From: Halospina denitrificans
Lineage (GTDB): Bacteria > Pseudomonadota > Gammaproteobacteria > Pseudomonadales > Oleiphilaceae
Direction of reading: 5' to 3'
Assembly (NCBI RefSeq): GCF_004364635.1
Contig: NZ_SOAX01000003.1
Coordinates: 468,499 to 532,498 of the forward strand
DNA length: 64,000 bases
A model generated the notes under the pieces. It was not told the DNA's origin. It saw only the letters and a list, made by a program, of their open reading frames with translations, and did not search any database. Below, piece by piece: positions 51,619 to 60,435 of the stretch. Each line of letters begins with the position of its first letter. The stretch's first letter is position 1. The position numbers and the translations under genes are program-made.

Positions 51619-51693
51619 ATGAACAATATCGTCTATATCGTCGGTGCAGTCGTTATCGTTTTAGCGGTCCTTTCCTTTCTTGGGCTGCGTTAG
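51619..51693 (+). CDS. 24-residue hydrophobic membrane peptide
   Basis: ATG with AAAAGGAG at the correct distance, encoding NNIVYIVGAVVIVLAVLSFL, then GLR and a stop. It is almost one membrane helix with a basic end. Small peptides of this form occur in related genomes, as far as I recall. The stop overlaps the end of a convergent dehalogenase remnant. Function unknown. Confidence 0.55.
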   Translation: MNNIVYIVGAVVIVLAVLSFLGLR

Positions 51694-51821
51694 GGGTCCG
51701 GTTCAATAGCCCGATAGCCTGCTGCGGTGATGGCAGGAATCATCTTGCGGTAGAGGTGACACCAGGGAGGGCCTTCGTCCAGATCATATAGGCGCGGCTC
51801 GCCACCCTCGAACTCGTCCAC
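51690..51821 (-). pseudogene. Haloalkane dehalogenase-like remnant with internal deletion
   Basis: On the minus strand the frame reads EPRLYDLDEGPPWCHLYRKM, then IPAITAAGYRAIEPDP and a stop. Dehalogenases have a 'DEGP....LHGEPSWSYLYRKMIP.....GHRVIAPD' block; here the stretch with LLLHGEPS is missing and the protein stops where the next strand should begin. It lies immediately after the mqo gene. Confidence 0.55.
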
Positions 51822-51822
51822 T

Positions 51823-53292
51823 TCAGGCGTCCGGCGAGTCCGTTGCAACTATCCCCAGCTGCCTGTTGACGTCATCCCGGATTGCCCGATACCGCTCGGG
51901 ATCGTTGATCAGTGTGTTCAGGTCATCCTCGGGAAAGATCTCCCTGCGCTTTTTCCGGGCCTCTTCCGTTGCGATGCTGGCGGGCATCAGCTGTTCAAGA
52001 CAGCGCAGCATCGCCTCCGGCGAGACCGAAGCGCCCGGCGAGGCGCCCAGCAGGGTGCCGTAGGTCCTGTCCTCGGAAACCACAATCTCGGTTCCCATCT
52101 GGAGATCCCCATCCTTGATGATCTGAACCCGCTGGCCCGCCTGGATGGGTTTCCAGTCAAACTTTTCGCTCATGCCGGGGGCAAACTTCTCGAGCTCCTC
52201 GTACATGCTTTTGCTGCCCTTGAACGATTCGGACACAAGATATTTCACCAGCGAGAAGTGCTCCATGGCGACGTTCAGCATGCTGGGCAGGTCATGCAAC
52301 CGCAGCCCACTCAGGTAATCGAACAGGCCACGGCCTTTTTCAAGAATGGGGTTGAACGAGGCGAACGGGCCGAACAGCAGGTAGTACTGGCCATCCACCA
52401 CGCGCAGATCCAGGTGTGGCACTGACATCGGCGGCGCACCGACTTTTGCCTTGCCATAGGTTTTGGCGGTGTAGTGCTTCGCCTCTTCCTCGCTGATCGG
52501 GGCCCGCAGGAAACGCCCGCCGACCGGAAATCCCGCAAAGCGGTGGCGGAACGGCAGATGGCTTCTCTTCAACAGTGGGAACGCACCGCCGCCGGCACCC
52601 ACAAACAGCACATCGGCCTTGTACTGAACCGCTTCCCCGTGCTGAGAGGCTTCCAGCAACCAGCTCCCGGAGGGACTGCGGTGGGCCCGTTTAACGTGAA
52701 CGCCATGCTCGATGGTGACGCCCCGATTCCGCACCAGATGCGTGGCAATCTCGCTGGTCAGCGCCCCGAAATTGATATCGGTCCCGGTTTCAACCGCGGT
52801 GGCCGCCATCTTTTCATGGCGGGGCCTTCCTTCCATGGTGTAGGGGATCCAGCTCTTGATCTCATCAAAGTCTTCCGAGTAGCGCATCTGCTCGAAGAAA
52901 TGATGGGCGGACATCTCCTGATAGCGAAGCCGTAACATATCAATGGCCGGGGCGGGCACCAGGGTGCAGTGCTTGGTCTGGTGGATGAAGCTCCCGGGAT
53001 CCTCGATGATGCCCTCCCTGACCAGGTAGGCCCAGAACTGTTTGGCCACATTGAACTGGGCATGGATCTTCAGGGCTTTTTCGACGGAAATGACTTCTTC
53101 ATCAACGGGCGTGTAGTTAAGCTCACAATTCGCCTCATGCCCGGTCCCGGCGTTGTTGAACCCGGCCGAACTGCCCTGCCCGACACCGTCCAGCCGCTCC
53201 AGGATGGTAATATCCAGTTCAGGCGCCATTTCTTTTGCCAGAGCGGCAAAAGTGGTCCCCATGATACCGGCTCCAACGATGATTACCTTCAT
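51823..53292 (-). CDS. mqo: Malate:quinone oxidoreductase
   Basis: A 489-residue FAD enzyme that oxidises malate to oxaloacetate and passes electrons to quinone at the inner membrane. The N-terminal VIIVGAGIMGTTFAALAKEM and ILERLDGVGQGSSAGFNNAG and the later LFVGAGGGAFPLL, GFPVGGRFLR and LLGASPGASVSPEAM are typical of Mqo. Length is normal. It is monocistronic; the upstream 280 bases hold a weak GCGCTAACGC relative of the palindromic element (53431-53440). Confidence 0.96.
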   Translation of the reverse strand: MKVIIVGAGIMGTTFAALAKEMAPELDITILERLDGVGQGSSAGFNNAGTGHEANCELNYTPVDEEVISVEKALKIHAQFNVAKQFWAYLVREGIIEDPGSFIHQTKHCTLVPAPAIDMLRLRYQEMSAHHFFEQMRYSEDFDEIKSWIPYTMEGRPRHEKMAATAVETGTDINFGALTSEIATHLVRNRGVTIEHGVHVKRAHRSPSGSWLLEASQHGEAVQYKADVLFVGAGGGAFPLLKRSHLPFRHRFAGFPVGGRFLRAPISEEEAKHYTAKTYGKAKVGAPPMSVPHLDLRVVDGQYYLLFGPFASFNPILEKGRGLFDYLSGLRLHDLPSMLNVAMEHFSLVKYLVSESFKGSKSMYEELEKFAPGMSEKFDWKPIQAGQRVQIIKDGDLQMGTEIVVSEDRTYGTLLGASPGASVSPEAMLRCLEQLMPASIATEEARKKRREIFPEDDLNTLINDPERYRAIRDDVNRQLGIVATDSPDA

Positions 53293-53574
53293 AATGGTTC
53301 CCTGCCCGTCAGTCTGTCTGGTGGTGGAATGCGCATGATTGCAAGATGCCTTGAATGGAGCATTTCTTCAATAATTCCCAGATAATGTGGCGAAGGGCAC
53401 GACCACGCCAATAACAGGAAGCCATAAGACGCGCTAACGCGGCCAAAAGGCTCATTCCGAGGGGTAGCTCAATAACCAGATTGTAAAAAGCACCTAAATG
53501 CTACACTGATCAGGTGTGTTTTTTGTACTCAAGACACCACGCTATTCCTCGCCTTGACGGGAGCACCTATCAAA

Positions 53575-55674
53575 ATGGACAACACCCCGCCTCTTTCAGG
53601 GACGAATCTGATCGAAGCTGCCTTTCTGGCCAAGGACCAACCGGTTTTTATAGTGGGTTGGGAGACACGCCGCATACTCGCTGTAAATGATGCCGTTTAC
53701 CGTGTATTCGGTTGGCGACCTGAAGAGCTTCGCGATCGCACCACCGAAATGTTGCACGTGAATGCAGATAGTTTTAAGCGGTTTGGTTCCATATCAGAAA
53801 CTATGCTGCAGTCGAAGCGGGATACCTTTCATTGTTCGACCCGAATGCTTCGTCGCGATGGCTCCAGCTTCGATACTGAGAACATGCTGGGCATCATTCG
53901 TGACCGCGATGGCACGCCTCTGGCGGCGGTAAGTGTTGTGTTTGATCTCTCTGAGGGAAGCTCCATTACTTCCCCTGCCGAACACAGCCCGGACCTCTCC
54001 CTGCTCGGTGACCACCTCCCTGGCGGCGTATTTCAGCGCATACAGCGGCCGAATGGCGACATTCTGTATAATTTCATTCGCGGTGACCTGGCCGAGCAGT
54101 TCGGCATCGATCCGGAACAGGCAAAGAGCAACCCGGAGCTTGTTCTGAACCGCATCCACCCAAGTGACCGCGAACGCCTGATGCATTCGATCGATCAGAC
54201 AGGCAAAACCCTGTCGATTCTGGACATGGAGTTAACCGCTTATACCGCCAACGGAGAAGTTCGCTGGCTCCGAAGTATTTCCCAACCCAGAAGGCTGGAT
54301 GATGGCTCTACCATCTGGGACGGCATATTCCTGGACATCACAGAGCAGCGCTCTGCAGAGAACAGAGCACACCACCTGGTCATGCACGACCGGATCACCG
54401 GCTTACCCAATGTTGTAACTTTCGAAGAGCGGCTGGCGGGCGCCATTACAAATGCGGCGGCGGAAAACACTTTTCTGGTCGTCGGTGCGCTGGACGTGAG
54501 TCGCTTTTATACAGTCAACGAAAGCCTGGGTTTTCAACAAGGGGATGATGCACTGAGGAAGATCGGTGCCCGCCTGCAGTCGATATACAACGGCAATGAC
54601 ATTGTAGCCCGTTATGAGGGGGATGAATTCCTGTTCATGGCCCAAAACCTGCCAACTTCGGACAGCGTCAGAAGGCTGGGCTATGACGTCACAGCGCTCT
54701 TTGACGAGCCTCTGGAACTGGATGATGGGGCACTTCTGTCTGTCTCGGTCAAAGTTGGCCTGTCGGTTTTTCCAGATGATGCTGATTCACCGGATGGCCT
54801 GCGTCGGGCAGCGGACCTTGCTCTCCAGAGGGTGCGAAAAGATCCGGATCGGAATTTCGAGTTCTATTCGGCAAAAATGCGCCAGGATGTGCTCGAGGCA
54901 GTGACACTTGAGAGAGAGCTGAAGCAAGCAATCAAGGATGGCGCTATTGTGCCCCATTACCAGCCTCAGTTTGACACAGAAAACGGTAATCTCTGTGGTT
55001 TGGAAGTGTTGGCGAGGTGGCCCGTGGAACAGGGTGGAATGGTATCACCCGGGCGTTTTATTCCCCTGGCCGAGGAGACCGGCCTTATTCATCCACTAAT
55101 GGAACACCTGGTGGATTCAGTACTCAGTCAGATTTCGCAATGGCATCGGGAAGGTTTTCTGGTGCCTTCGGTCGCTATTAACGTTTCCGCCCACCAGATT
55201 CGTCATCACCGGTTCTTCGACTGGTTATTCGAGCAGCTGTCGCACTATGATCTGGGCATCGATGCTTTGACGGTGGAAATTACGGAATCTGCCTTCCTTT
55301 TGGATTTTGCTTCCGTTCAATCGATTCTCGAAGCGCTTGCAAACAGAGGGGTGCGTTTGTCCATCGATGATTTCGGCACCGGCTACTCCTCGTTGAGTTA
55401 TCTCAGCCAACTGCCCTTCCAGGAACTGAAAATCGACCGGGCTTTCGTCTCGGAAGTCGATTCAAGCCAACGCAAACGGGCGGTTGTCAAAGGTATTATC
55501 GAACTTGCCCGTGCCCTGGAACTTGAGGTGATAGCCGAGGGCGTGGAAACCGAAAGCCAACTGTCACAGCTTAAGATCCTCGGCTGCGACTCTGTTCAGG
55601 GTTTTCACTTGGCAAAGCCCATGGATGGCACTTCGCTGACTGCCATGTTACCCCCTGACGAGCGGAAGCGATGA
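53575..55674 (+). CDS. PAS-PAS-GGDEF-EAL protein
   Basis: A 699-residue cytoplasmic protein. Two PAS domains (VFIVGWETRRILAVNDAVYR, and FNFIRGDLAEQFGIDPEQ-like region), a GGDEF domain whose signature is altered to EGDEF (RYEGDEFLFMA), and an EAL domain with GLEVLARWP, NVSAHQI, VEITESAF, DDFGTGYSSLSYL, LKIDRAFV, EGVETES and QGFHLAKPM. The altered GGDEF suggests a regulatory role, and the intact EAL suggests c-di-GMP hydrolysis. ATG at 53575 is preferred, with GGGAG 11 bases upstream; TTG at 53554 is an alternative. Confidence 0.92.
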   Translation: MDNTPPLSGTNLIEAAFLAKDQPVFIVGWETRRILAVNDAVYRVFGWRPEELRDRTTEMLHVNADSFKRFGSISETMLQSKRDTFHCSTRMLRRDGSSFDTENMLGIIRDRDGTPLAAVSVVFDLSEGSSITSPAEHSPDLSLLGDHLPGGVFQRIQRPNGDILYNFIRGDLAEQFGIDPEQAKSNPELVLNRIHPSDRERLMHSIDQTGKTLSILDMELTAYTANGEVRWLRSISQPRRLDDGSTIWDGIFLDITEQRSAENRAHHLVMHDRITGLPNVVTFEERLAGAITNAAAENTFLVVGALDVSRFYTVNESLGFQQGDDALRKIGARLQSIYNGNDIVARYEGDEFLFMAQNLPTSDSVRRLGYDVTALFDEPLELDDGALLSVSVKVGLSVFPDDADSPDGLRRAADLALQRVRKDPDRNFEFYSAKMRQDVLEAVTLERELKQAIKDGAIVPHYQPQFDTENGNLCGLEVLARWPVEQGGMVSPGRFIPLAEETGLIHPLMEHLVDSVLSQISQWHREGFLVPSVAINVSAHQIRHHRFFDWLFEQLSHYDLGIDALTVEITESAFLLDFASVQSILEALANRGVRLSIDDFGTGYSSLSYLSQLPFQELKIDRAFVSEVDSSQRKRAVVKGIIELARALELEVIAEGVETESQLSQLKILGCDSVQGFHLAKPMDGTSLTAMLPPDERKR

Positions 55675-55786
55675 GAGCAAAGGGTACCAGTTTACCGAGG
55701 GGTTAAGAATCCGCAGAGGATTCACCAGAGTTATCGATGCGTGTCCACTAAAGTGTGGGAAGTCCACGCCGCCCTAGAGCCGCTAG

Positions 55787-56101
55787 TTATGCCCTGTGAT
55801 CCAAGGGTGAGCTCGAGTTCCAGGGTCGAATATTGTTCAACTGATCGGCCAGAGCATCTTCAGCTACCTCAGTGTCGTAAGCTGCTTGCGCCCGCAACCA
55901 GTAACCATTGGAAAGCCCAAAGAAACGACAGAGACGCAGATCGGTATCGGCGGTTATAGAGCGCTTCCCGGCAATGATCTGCCCAATTCGCTGAGCCGGT
56001 ACTCCAATTTCTTTTGCAAGACGGTACTGAGAGATCCCCATAGGCTCAAGAAACTCTTCCTTCAGCAACTCGCCAGGCGTTACAGGATCAATATCGCGCA
56101 T
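55787..56101 (-). CDS. higA: HigA-type antitoxin
   Basis: A 104-residue XRE-type protein: VTPGELLKEEFLEPMGISQY, RLAKEIGVPAQRIGQIIAGK and RSITADTDLRLCRFFGLSNG are the HigA signature. It would bind its operon promoter and neutralise HigB. GGGGGTGA precedes the ATG. The upstream toxin gene, 10 bases away, has lost its middle (see 56112), so this may be an orphan antitoxin. Confidence 0.93.
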   Translation of the reverse strand: MRDIDPVTPGELLKEEFLEPMGISQYRLAKEIGVPAQRIGQIIAGKRSITADTDLRLCRFFGLSNGYWLRAQAAYDTEVAEDALADQLNNIRPWNSSSPLDHRA

Positions 56102-56111
56102 AAGTCACCCC

Positions 56112-56261
56112 CTAATGGTAATCAACGATTTCGACATCTTCCGCGCCAGCTTTCGTCCACCAGAAGCACAATCGAAATTGCTGGTTAATCCGGATGCTGT
56201 ACTGGCCTCGACGATCACTGGCCAGCTTCTCGGTATCCCTACACTTGAACGAGATGATCAT
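56112..56261 (-). pseudogene. higB: HigB toxin gene with in-frame internal deletion
   Basis: A 49-residue frame: MIISFKCRDTEKLASDRRGQ, then YSIRINQQFRLCFWW and EDVEIVDYH. The ends match HigB (IxSFK...T..LF and GQYSIRIN..WR..F.W, VEIVDYH), but about 40 residues between 'DTEKL' and 'DRRGQYSIRIN' are missing compared with the usual 92 or so. The conserved catalytic basic residues of the middle are lost, so mRNA-cleaving activity is unlikely. Frame and start codon are intact. Confidence 0.75.
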
Positions 56262-56334
56262 GGTTTAATAGTGACGCACCGCGTTAATAACGTCAAGCGT
56301 CACTATGGCACGATGGTGCGGCTGAGAACAGTCT

Positions 56335-56422
56335 TCCTGCTTGTTCATTTCACCAGCCCATTCACTGGTTCGATTATCTTCTGCCCGTAATTGGCCAGCT
56401 TGACCAGATGGGCAGGCGCCGC
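56335..56422 (-). repeat. Remnant of a repeated element, copy A
   Basis: Bases 56335-56380 match 63955-64000 with a single mismatch (45 of 46). On the minus strand the stretch encodes the end of a protein, LVKLANYGQKIIEPVNGLVK then stop, and an in-frame TAA precedes it, so only the C-terminal fragment survives. The 63955 copy continues beyond the window. The family was not recognised; a transposase end is the simplest reading. It lies in the 381-base gap before the HD-GYP gene. Confidence 0.55.
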
Positions 56423-56642
56423 TTATTTTGAACTCTTCCGGCGATGGCGACAGGTCCTCAAGACCCTGACCAGAGACTGACCCGCCGTCAGCGAGTTTCG
56501 ACTTGGCCGGCCAGCAATGATAATTTGGGGTCACGGGAGAGGATGGCTGCCAGGAATGACGGATACCCGATGGAAGGATCTGTCGGCTTGCCAAATGCCG
56601 ATCCCGGCCCGGACGGGGCACGTCAAACCTCAGGAGCAAGCG

Positions 56643-57851
56643 ATGGAATACAAAAAGGTACCGGTATCCGATCTGCGGATTGGAATGTATGTCGCCAACC
56701 TGGACCGTCCCTGGCTGGACAGTCCCTTCCTTTTTCAGGGCTTTACCATCCAGGACGAGCAGGAACTTCACCAGCTCCGCGAGACCTGTGAGCACGTCTT
56801 TGTGGACGCAGAGAAAAGTGGTGACGTCGATCTCTCCGACCTGGAAAACCGGGGCGCACACCCCACGCCGAAAGGCGAAGAAGTGGTCGACTTCAACGAG
56901 GAAGTCACGCGGGCGCGCAATGTCCGCGAGCGCGGCGAGACCCTCTCCAAGCGCCTCATGGAAGACATCCGCCTGGGTGAAAGCGTGCGCACCGAGGAAG
57001 CCCGCGAATTCATCTCCGATCTCATCGTCACCGTCTCCGACAACCCCAATGCCTCGATCTGGCTCACCCATCTTCGCCGTCAGCACGAATACGTGGCGGC
57101 CCACAGTATGGATGCCTGCGTGCTGGCGGTCGCCTTTGCCCGGCACCTGGGGTACGAGCGGCAGGCGCTTGAGGACATCGGCCTGGGTGCCCTGCTCCAT
57201 GACATCGGACTGATGCGCACTCCCCAGGAGCTTCTCGCCAAGACCGGTCCGCTGACCGACGAAGAATTCGAGATCGTTGCCCGCCACCCGTGGGAAGGCT
57301 ACAACGTGCTTCGCCTGACCCAGGGTTTTTCGAAGAGGACCCTGGACATCGTCCGTTATCACCACGAGCGCATCGACGGTAGTGGTTATCCCGAGGGCCT
57401 GTCGGGCGAAGAGATCCCGCAGGAAGTCCTGCTCGTGTCACTGGTGGATGCCTACGATGCGCTGACCAGCCCGCGCCCGTATGTTGACAACCCCTTGCCT
57501 CCCTACGAGGCACTCACCCAGCTGCGCAAGAGGGCCGCCACCGACTTCGGCGGCGACCTGGTTGAGCAGTTCATGCGCTGCATCGGCATCTACCCGGTGG
57601 GCAGCCTGGTAGAACTGACCAGCGGCGCTCTGGCAGCCGTGGTATCCCATACCCAGGAAACCCGCCTGAGCCCGGTCATCATGATGCTTCGGGATGCCGA
57701 CGGTGAGCCCTACACCGGCCAGCCTCTGGTCAACCTGGCGTCGCTCGTGGAAGGCGTGGACACGAACCGCTGGCGCATCCTGGGCGTCCGGAATCCGGCC
57801 GATCACGGCATCGATATCAGCGAGATCGCTGCAATGCACGGCGGCGGCTGA
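56643..57851 (+). CDS. HD-GYP c-di-GMP phosphodiesterase with DUF3391 N-terminus
   Basis: A 402-residue protein. The N-terminal domain starts KKVPVSDLRIGMYVANLDRP and matches DUF3391. The HD-GYP domain has HSMDACVLAVAFARHLG, LLHDIGLM (residues 186-189 HDIG) and HHERIDGSGYP (240-250), all the metal-binding and signature residues. It should hydrolyse c-di-GMP to pGpG or GMP. AGGAG lies 7 bases before the ATG at 56643; an upstream in-frame start at 56517 lacks a ribosome site. No palindromic element is present upstream. Confidence 0.94.
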   Translation: MEYKKVPVSDLRIGMYVANLDRPWLDSPFLFQGFTIQDEQELHQLRETCEHVFVDAEKSGDVDLSDLENRGAHPTPKGEEVVDFNEEVTRARNVRERGETLSKRLMEDIRLGESVRTEEAREFISDLIVTVSDNPNASIWLTHLRRQHEYVAAHSMDACVLAVAFARHLGYERQALEDIGLGALLHDIGLMRTPQELLAKTGPLTDEEFEIVARHPWEGYNVLRLTQGFSKRTLDIVRYHHERIDGSGYPEGLSGEEIPQEVLLVSLVDAYDALTSPRPYVDNPLPPYEALTQLRKRAATDFGGDLVEQFMRCIGIYPVGSLVELTSGALAAVVSHTQETRLSPVIMMLRDADGEPYTGQPLVNLASLVEGVDTNRWRILGVRNPADHGIDISEIAAMHGGG

Positions 57852-57883
57852 TAGCCGGCTTCCCTGTCCAGCAGCCCCTTATT

Positions 57884-57903
57884 CCGGCCACAGGAGTGGC
57901 CGG
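57884..57903. terminator. Hairpin between convergent HD-GYP and substrate-binding-like genes
   Basis: CCGGCCAC-AGGA-GTGGCCGG, an 8-bp GC stem with a four-base loop. No T-run follows on either strand, so termination is plausible but not certain. Confidence 0.5.
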
Positions 57904-57931
57904 CTGAGGAGTTTGTTGGCGGGAATCCTTT

Positions 57932-58834
57932 TCACTCGATCGATCTTTGATGGGTCAGAAAATCTTCTGTGTAATGCTCCCGGAACGACTCATGGACGAC
58001 CGTCGGCAGCCAGCGCTCAATCGCTTCCCGATAGGCCTCGGTCTTGCGAATTCGAGCCAACGCCTCGTCGATTTCGGCAATGAGTTGGCGTCCGGTGGCG
58101 GTCTTTGAGCAGCCAATATAGGAATAGGAGAATTCCCTGGATTCCCTGATGGGGAGAAACGCGATCTCGCGCTGGAGTTTTCGGGTCTCTTTCACATAAC
58201 TGAATTCCATCGGGAAACCCAGCACATAGTCGACTCGCTCGCGCGTCAGCATCTGGACCAGCCCGGAATACGCCGGGCTTGAGAACCATTCATACACAGA
58301 GCCGGAGGTCTTGTATCGGGCCAGCAATTTGTCGATTTTTGGCCCATAAGCGCGACCAAACTCAATGCCTAGAACCAGGTCCGGATCATTCATCAGTCTT
58401 TCCAGGGCTACCGGCGGTTCGCCGAAACGATTCTGGTCTTCGGCGCGGATGGTGATGCCGTTGGAGGGCGCGATAATGCTTGGGCGCCGGGAAAAAACAA
58501 TGTACTCCTGGCGCTCCGGGGTGATTTTCATCGCTGGATTACAAACATTCTGGCCCTCTTCCAAAGAGCGCAGGAGCCGTGGTGTTGGGACGATGGTACG
58601 TTTGTGGGTGTAATCGGGAAGGGCCTCGGCAAGGAGCTCCAGTAAGCGGTCGGTTATGCCTTTCTGGGCCTCCAGGGCCTCCGCGGAAGCGTTTTGATCC
58701 CCGGTTTCAATGTGATGGTACGGCGGAATCCTGACGTCAACCCAGTGAATCTCCTCACTGGCGAAAGCCAAGCCGGACTTCGAAGCGGCACCCAACAATA
58801 CAATTGCTAAAGCGACCCACCGAAGTCTATTCAT
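57932..58834 (-). CDS. Periplasmic substrate-binding-like protein (TIGR02285-like)
   Basis: A 300-residue exported protein with a signal peptide (LRWVALAIVLLGAASKSGLA). The mature part has the layout of SBP_bac_3/TIGR02285 proteins: EIHWVDVRIPPYHHIETGDQ, ITDRLLELLAEALPDY, NVCNPAMKITPERQEYIVFS, and ARIRKTEAYREAIERWLP at the C-terminus. These proteins are not part of transport operons and their ligands are unknown. ATG at 58834 is chosen because it starts the signal peptide; an open frame extends upstream through unrelated sequence. Confidence 0.8.
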   Translation of the reverse strand: MNRLRWVALAIVLLGAASKSGLAFASEEIHWVDVRIPPYHHIETGDQNASAEALEAQKGITDRLLELLAEALPDYTHKRTIVPTPRLLRSLEEGQNVCNPAMKITPERQEYIVFSRRPSIIAPSNGITIRAEDQNRFGEPPVALERLMNDPDLVLGIEFGRAYGPKIDKLLARYKTSGSVYEWFSSPAYSGLVQMLTRERVDYVLGFPMEFSYVKETRKLQREIAFLPIRESREFSYSYIGCSKTATGRQLIAEIDEALARIRKTEAYREAIERWLPTVVHESFREHYTEDFLTHQRSIE

Positions 58835-58937
58835 TTTTAGCGACCTATGGCTTCCAAACCAATTAGGAAAAACATTTACTTCTATTGATAATAACACCCA
58901 AACTGCGGCAAACCCATCTTGGGTTTGGGTGCAGAGC

Positions 58938-59179
58938 TCAGGCGGAGCGCTGGCCCAGCATCGAGGTGTAGGCATCGAGGCCCAGGAAAGGCGTGTGCTT
59001 GATCTCCCGGATTTGTAATCCGGCCTCCTCCATGTATCGCTGATAGCCATAGACCGGATGAACCACCGCGCACGTAGTCGACTCGCCCGTGGCTCGTACC
59101 GTGCTGGACACAGCTCGTGTGGATTCCGGTGTTCCAGTCCCTGCATGAACTGCTCGATTTCAGATCGCTCTGCTGACAT
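58938..59179 (-). pseudogene. Remnant of an unidentified gene (start and end with the middle lost)
   Basis: At 59179 an ATG begins SAERSEIEQFMQGLEHRNPH, and in another frame the sequence ends VYGYQRYMEEAGLQIREIKH, then TPFLGLDAYTSMLGQRSA and a stop at 58938. The two pieces look like the first and last parts of one protein joined by an out-of-frame deletion. I do not recognise the family. Confidence 0.4.
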
Positions 59180-59199
59180 TGTTTTTTATCCTTGTCCAT

Positions 59200-60246
59200 C
59201 TAGAGAAGCACAAAGCGATCACTGTTTAGAGGCAGCGAGAGCACGCGTGCCCCCATCAAGACCCCGGCTCCGTTGGCATCCGTCATGGATTCCAGCTGCC
59301 TGGCCAGCATATTCGCCGCTTCCAGGTCCGGCGCGACCAGCACGTCGGCCTCCCCCGCCACCGGGGACTGGATGCCCCTGGCCCTGGCGGCGTTGGGATC
59401 AAGCGCGTTATCAAACGCCAGAGGTCCGTCCACGAGCCCACCAACGATCTGGCCACGCTCGGCCATCTTGCAGAGCGCACTCGCATCCAGCGTGCAGCTC
59501 ACCTTCGCGTCCACGATCTCCCTCGCGCACAGAACGGCAACCTTGGGCTGTTCGATTCCGGTGGCGATGCCCAGATCAATGGCGTTCTGCACGATATCGG
59601 CCTTATCAGACAGGGTGGGTGCGACGTTGATGACGGCGTCGGTCACCAGAAGGGGGCGGGGATAACGCGGCACGTCCATCATGAACACATGGCTCAACTG
59701 CCTTTCCGTGCGCAGGCCGCCGTCCTTTCTCCCAACAGCACCCATCAGTTCATCCGTGGGGAGCTTGCCTTTCATCAACGCCTGTACACATGCCCCGCCC
59801 GGACCAACGCCACGGCCCGTTCCGCGGACTCATGGCTGTGGGCACTGCTTACGATTTCGTAACCATCAATGTCCACTTTCGCCGTTGCTGCCGCCTCCTG
59901 GATGCGCTCCCTGGGCCCCCCACCAAAACCGGCTCAATCAGCCCGGCATCGGCGGCCCGGATCGCGGCCAGCAGGGACAGGGTGTCCGTCGGGTGGACGA
60001 TTGCCATGGGAAGAGCGAACCCGCCCACATCCCGTGCGCGACGATCTCGTGGAAAATCTCCTCGCGGGCGAATTCCTCATCCAGATGGGCCGGATTGATA
60101 TCGCCCGACATGGCCGCGAACAGCTGGATGTCGCGCTCCGTCAGCTGGCGGACCAGGGTCGCGCTCTCATCAATCGCAAGCTCGTCAAAGGTCCGGTTTT
60201 CCAGGTAATCACTTGATGGGGGCTCGGCATTGTCGTGCTCGGCCAT
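59200..60246 (-). pseudogene. Bifunctional MaoC (enoyl-CoA hydratase)/phosphate acetyltransferase gene, decayed
   Basis: Reading from 60246: a MaoC-like N-terminus (NRTFDELAIDESATLVRQLT, FAAMSGDINPAHLDEEFARE, FHEIVAHGMWAGS), then in another frame the phosphotransacetylase part (AIVHPTDTLSLLAAIRAADA, a frameshift near 59920, ERIQEAAATAKVDIDGYEIV, another near 59788), and then from 59778 an intact frame with MKGKLPTDELMGAVG, MMDVPRYPRPLLVTDAVINV and GEADVLVAPDLEAANM. The end of the MaoC domain is deleted and at least two frameshifts follow, so no full enzyme can be made. The normal fusion is about 460 residues. Confidence 0.85.
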
Positions 60247-60305
60247 AGTTCAATTCCTTTTACCAAAGGCTTTCCAGTTTATTGTAGGGGGAAATGGTGT
60301 CGTCA

Positions 60306-60325
60306 GACTCTATGCTAACGGCACA
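60306..60325 (+). promoter_or_regulatory. Degenerate palindromic element before the RcnB-like gene
   Basis: GACTCTATGCTAACGGCACA, a weaker match to the common element. TGCAAT begins 28 bases after the central TA. The gene starts at 60436. Included because position and spacing fit; it could be chance. Confidence 0.35.
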
Positions 60326-60435
60326 CCTGTTGGATTGATCTGATGCAATGAAGGCGCCTTTCGCTCGATCACGGGGATGCACTAACATTAGGAACCGCAA
60401 AGAGGTGGCTTCCTCAGAACCAGAAGGACAACCGA

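Noticed and set aside
53428..53444. GACGCGCTAACGCGGCC as a further palindromic element
   Set aside because: Only the central GCGCTAACGC fits and neither outer half-site is present; it may be chance.
56265..57365. Minus-strand frame of 366 codons
   Set aside because: Antisense to the HD-GYP gene and then runs through the repeated-element remnant; no coherent protein.
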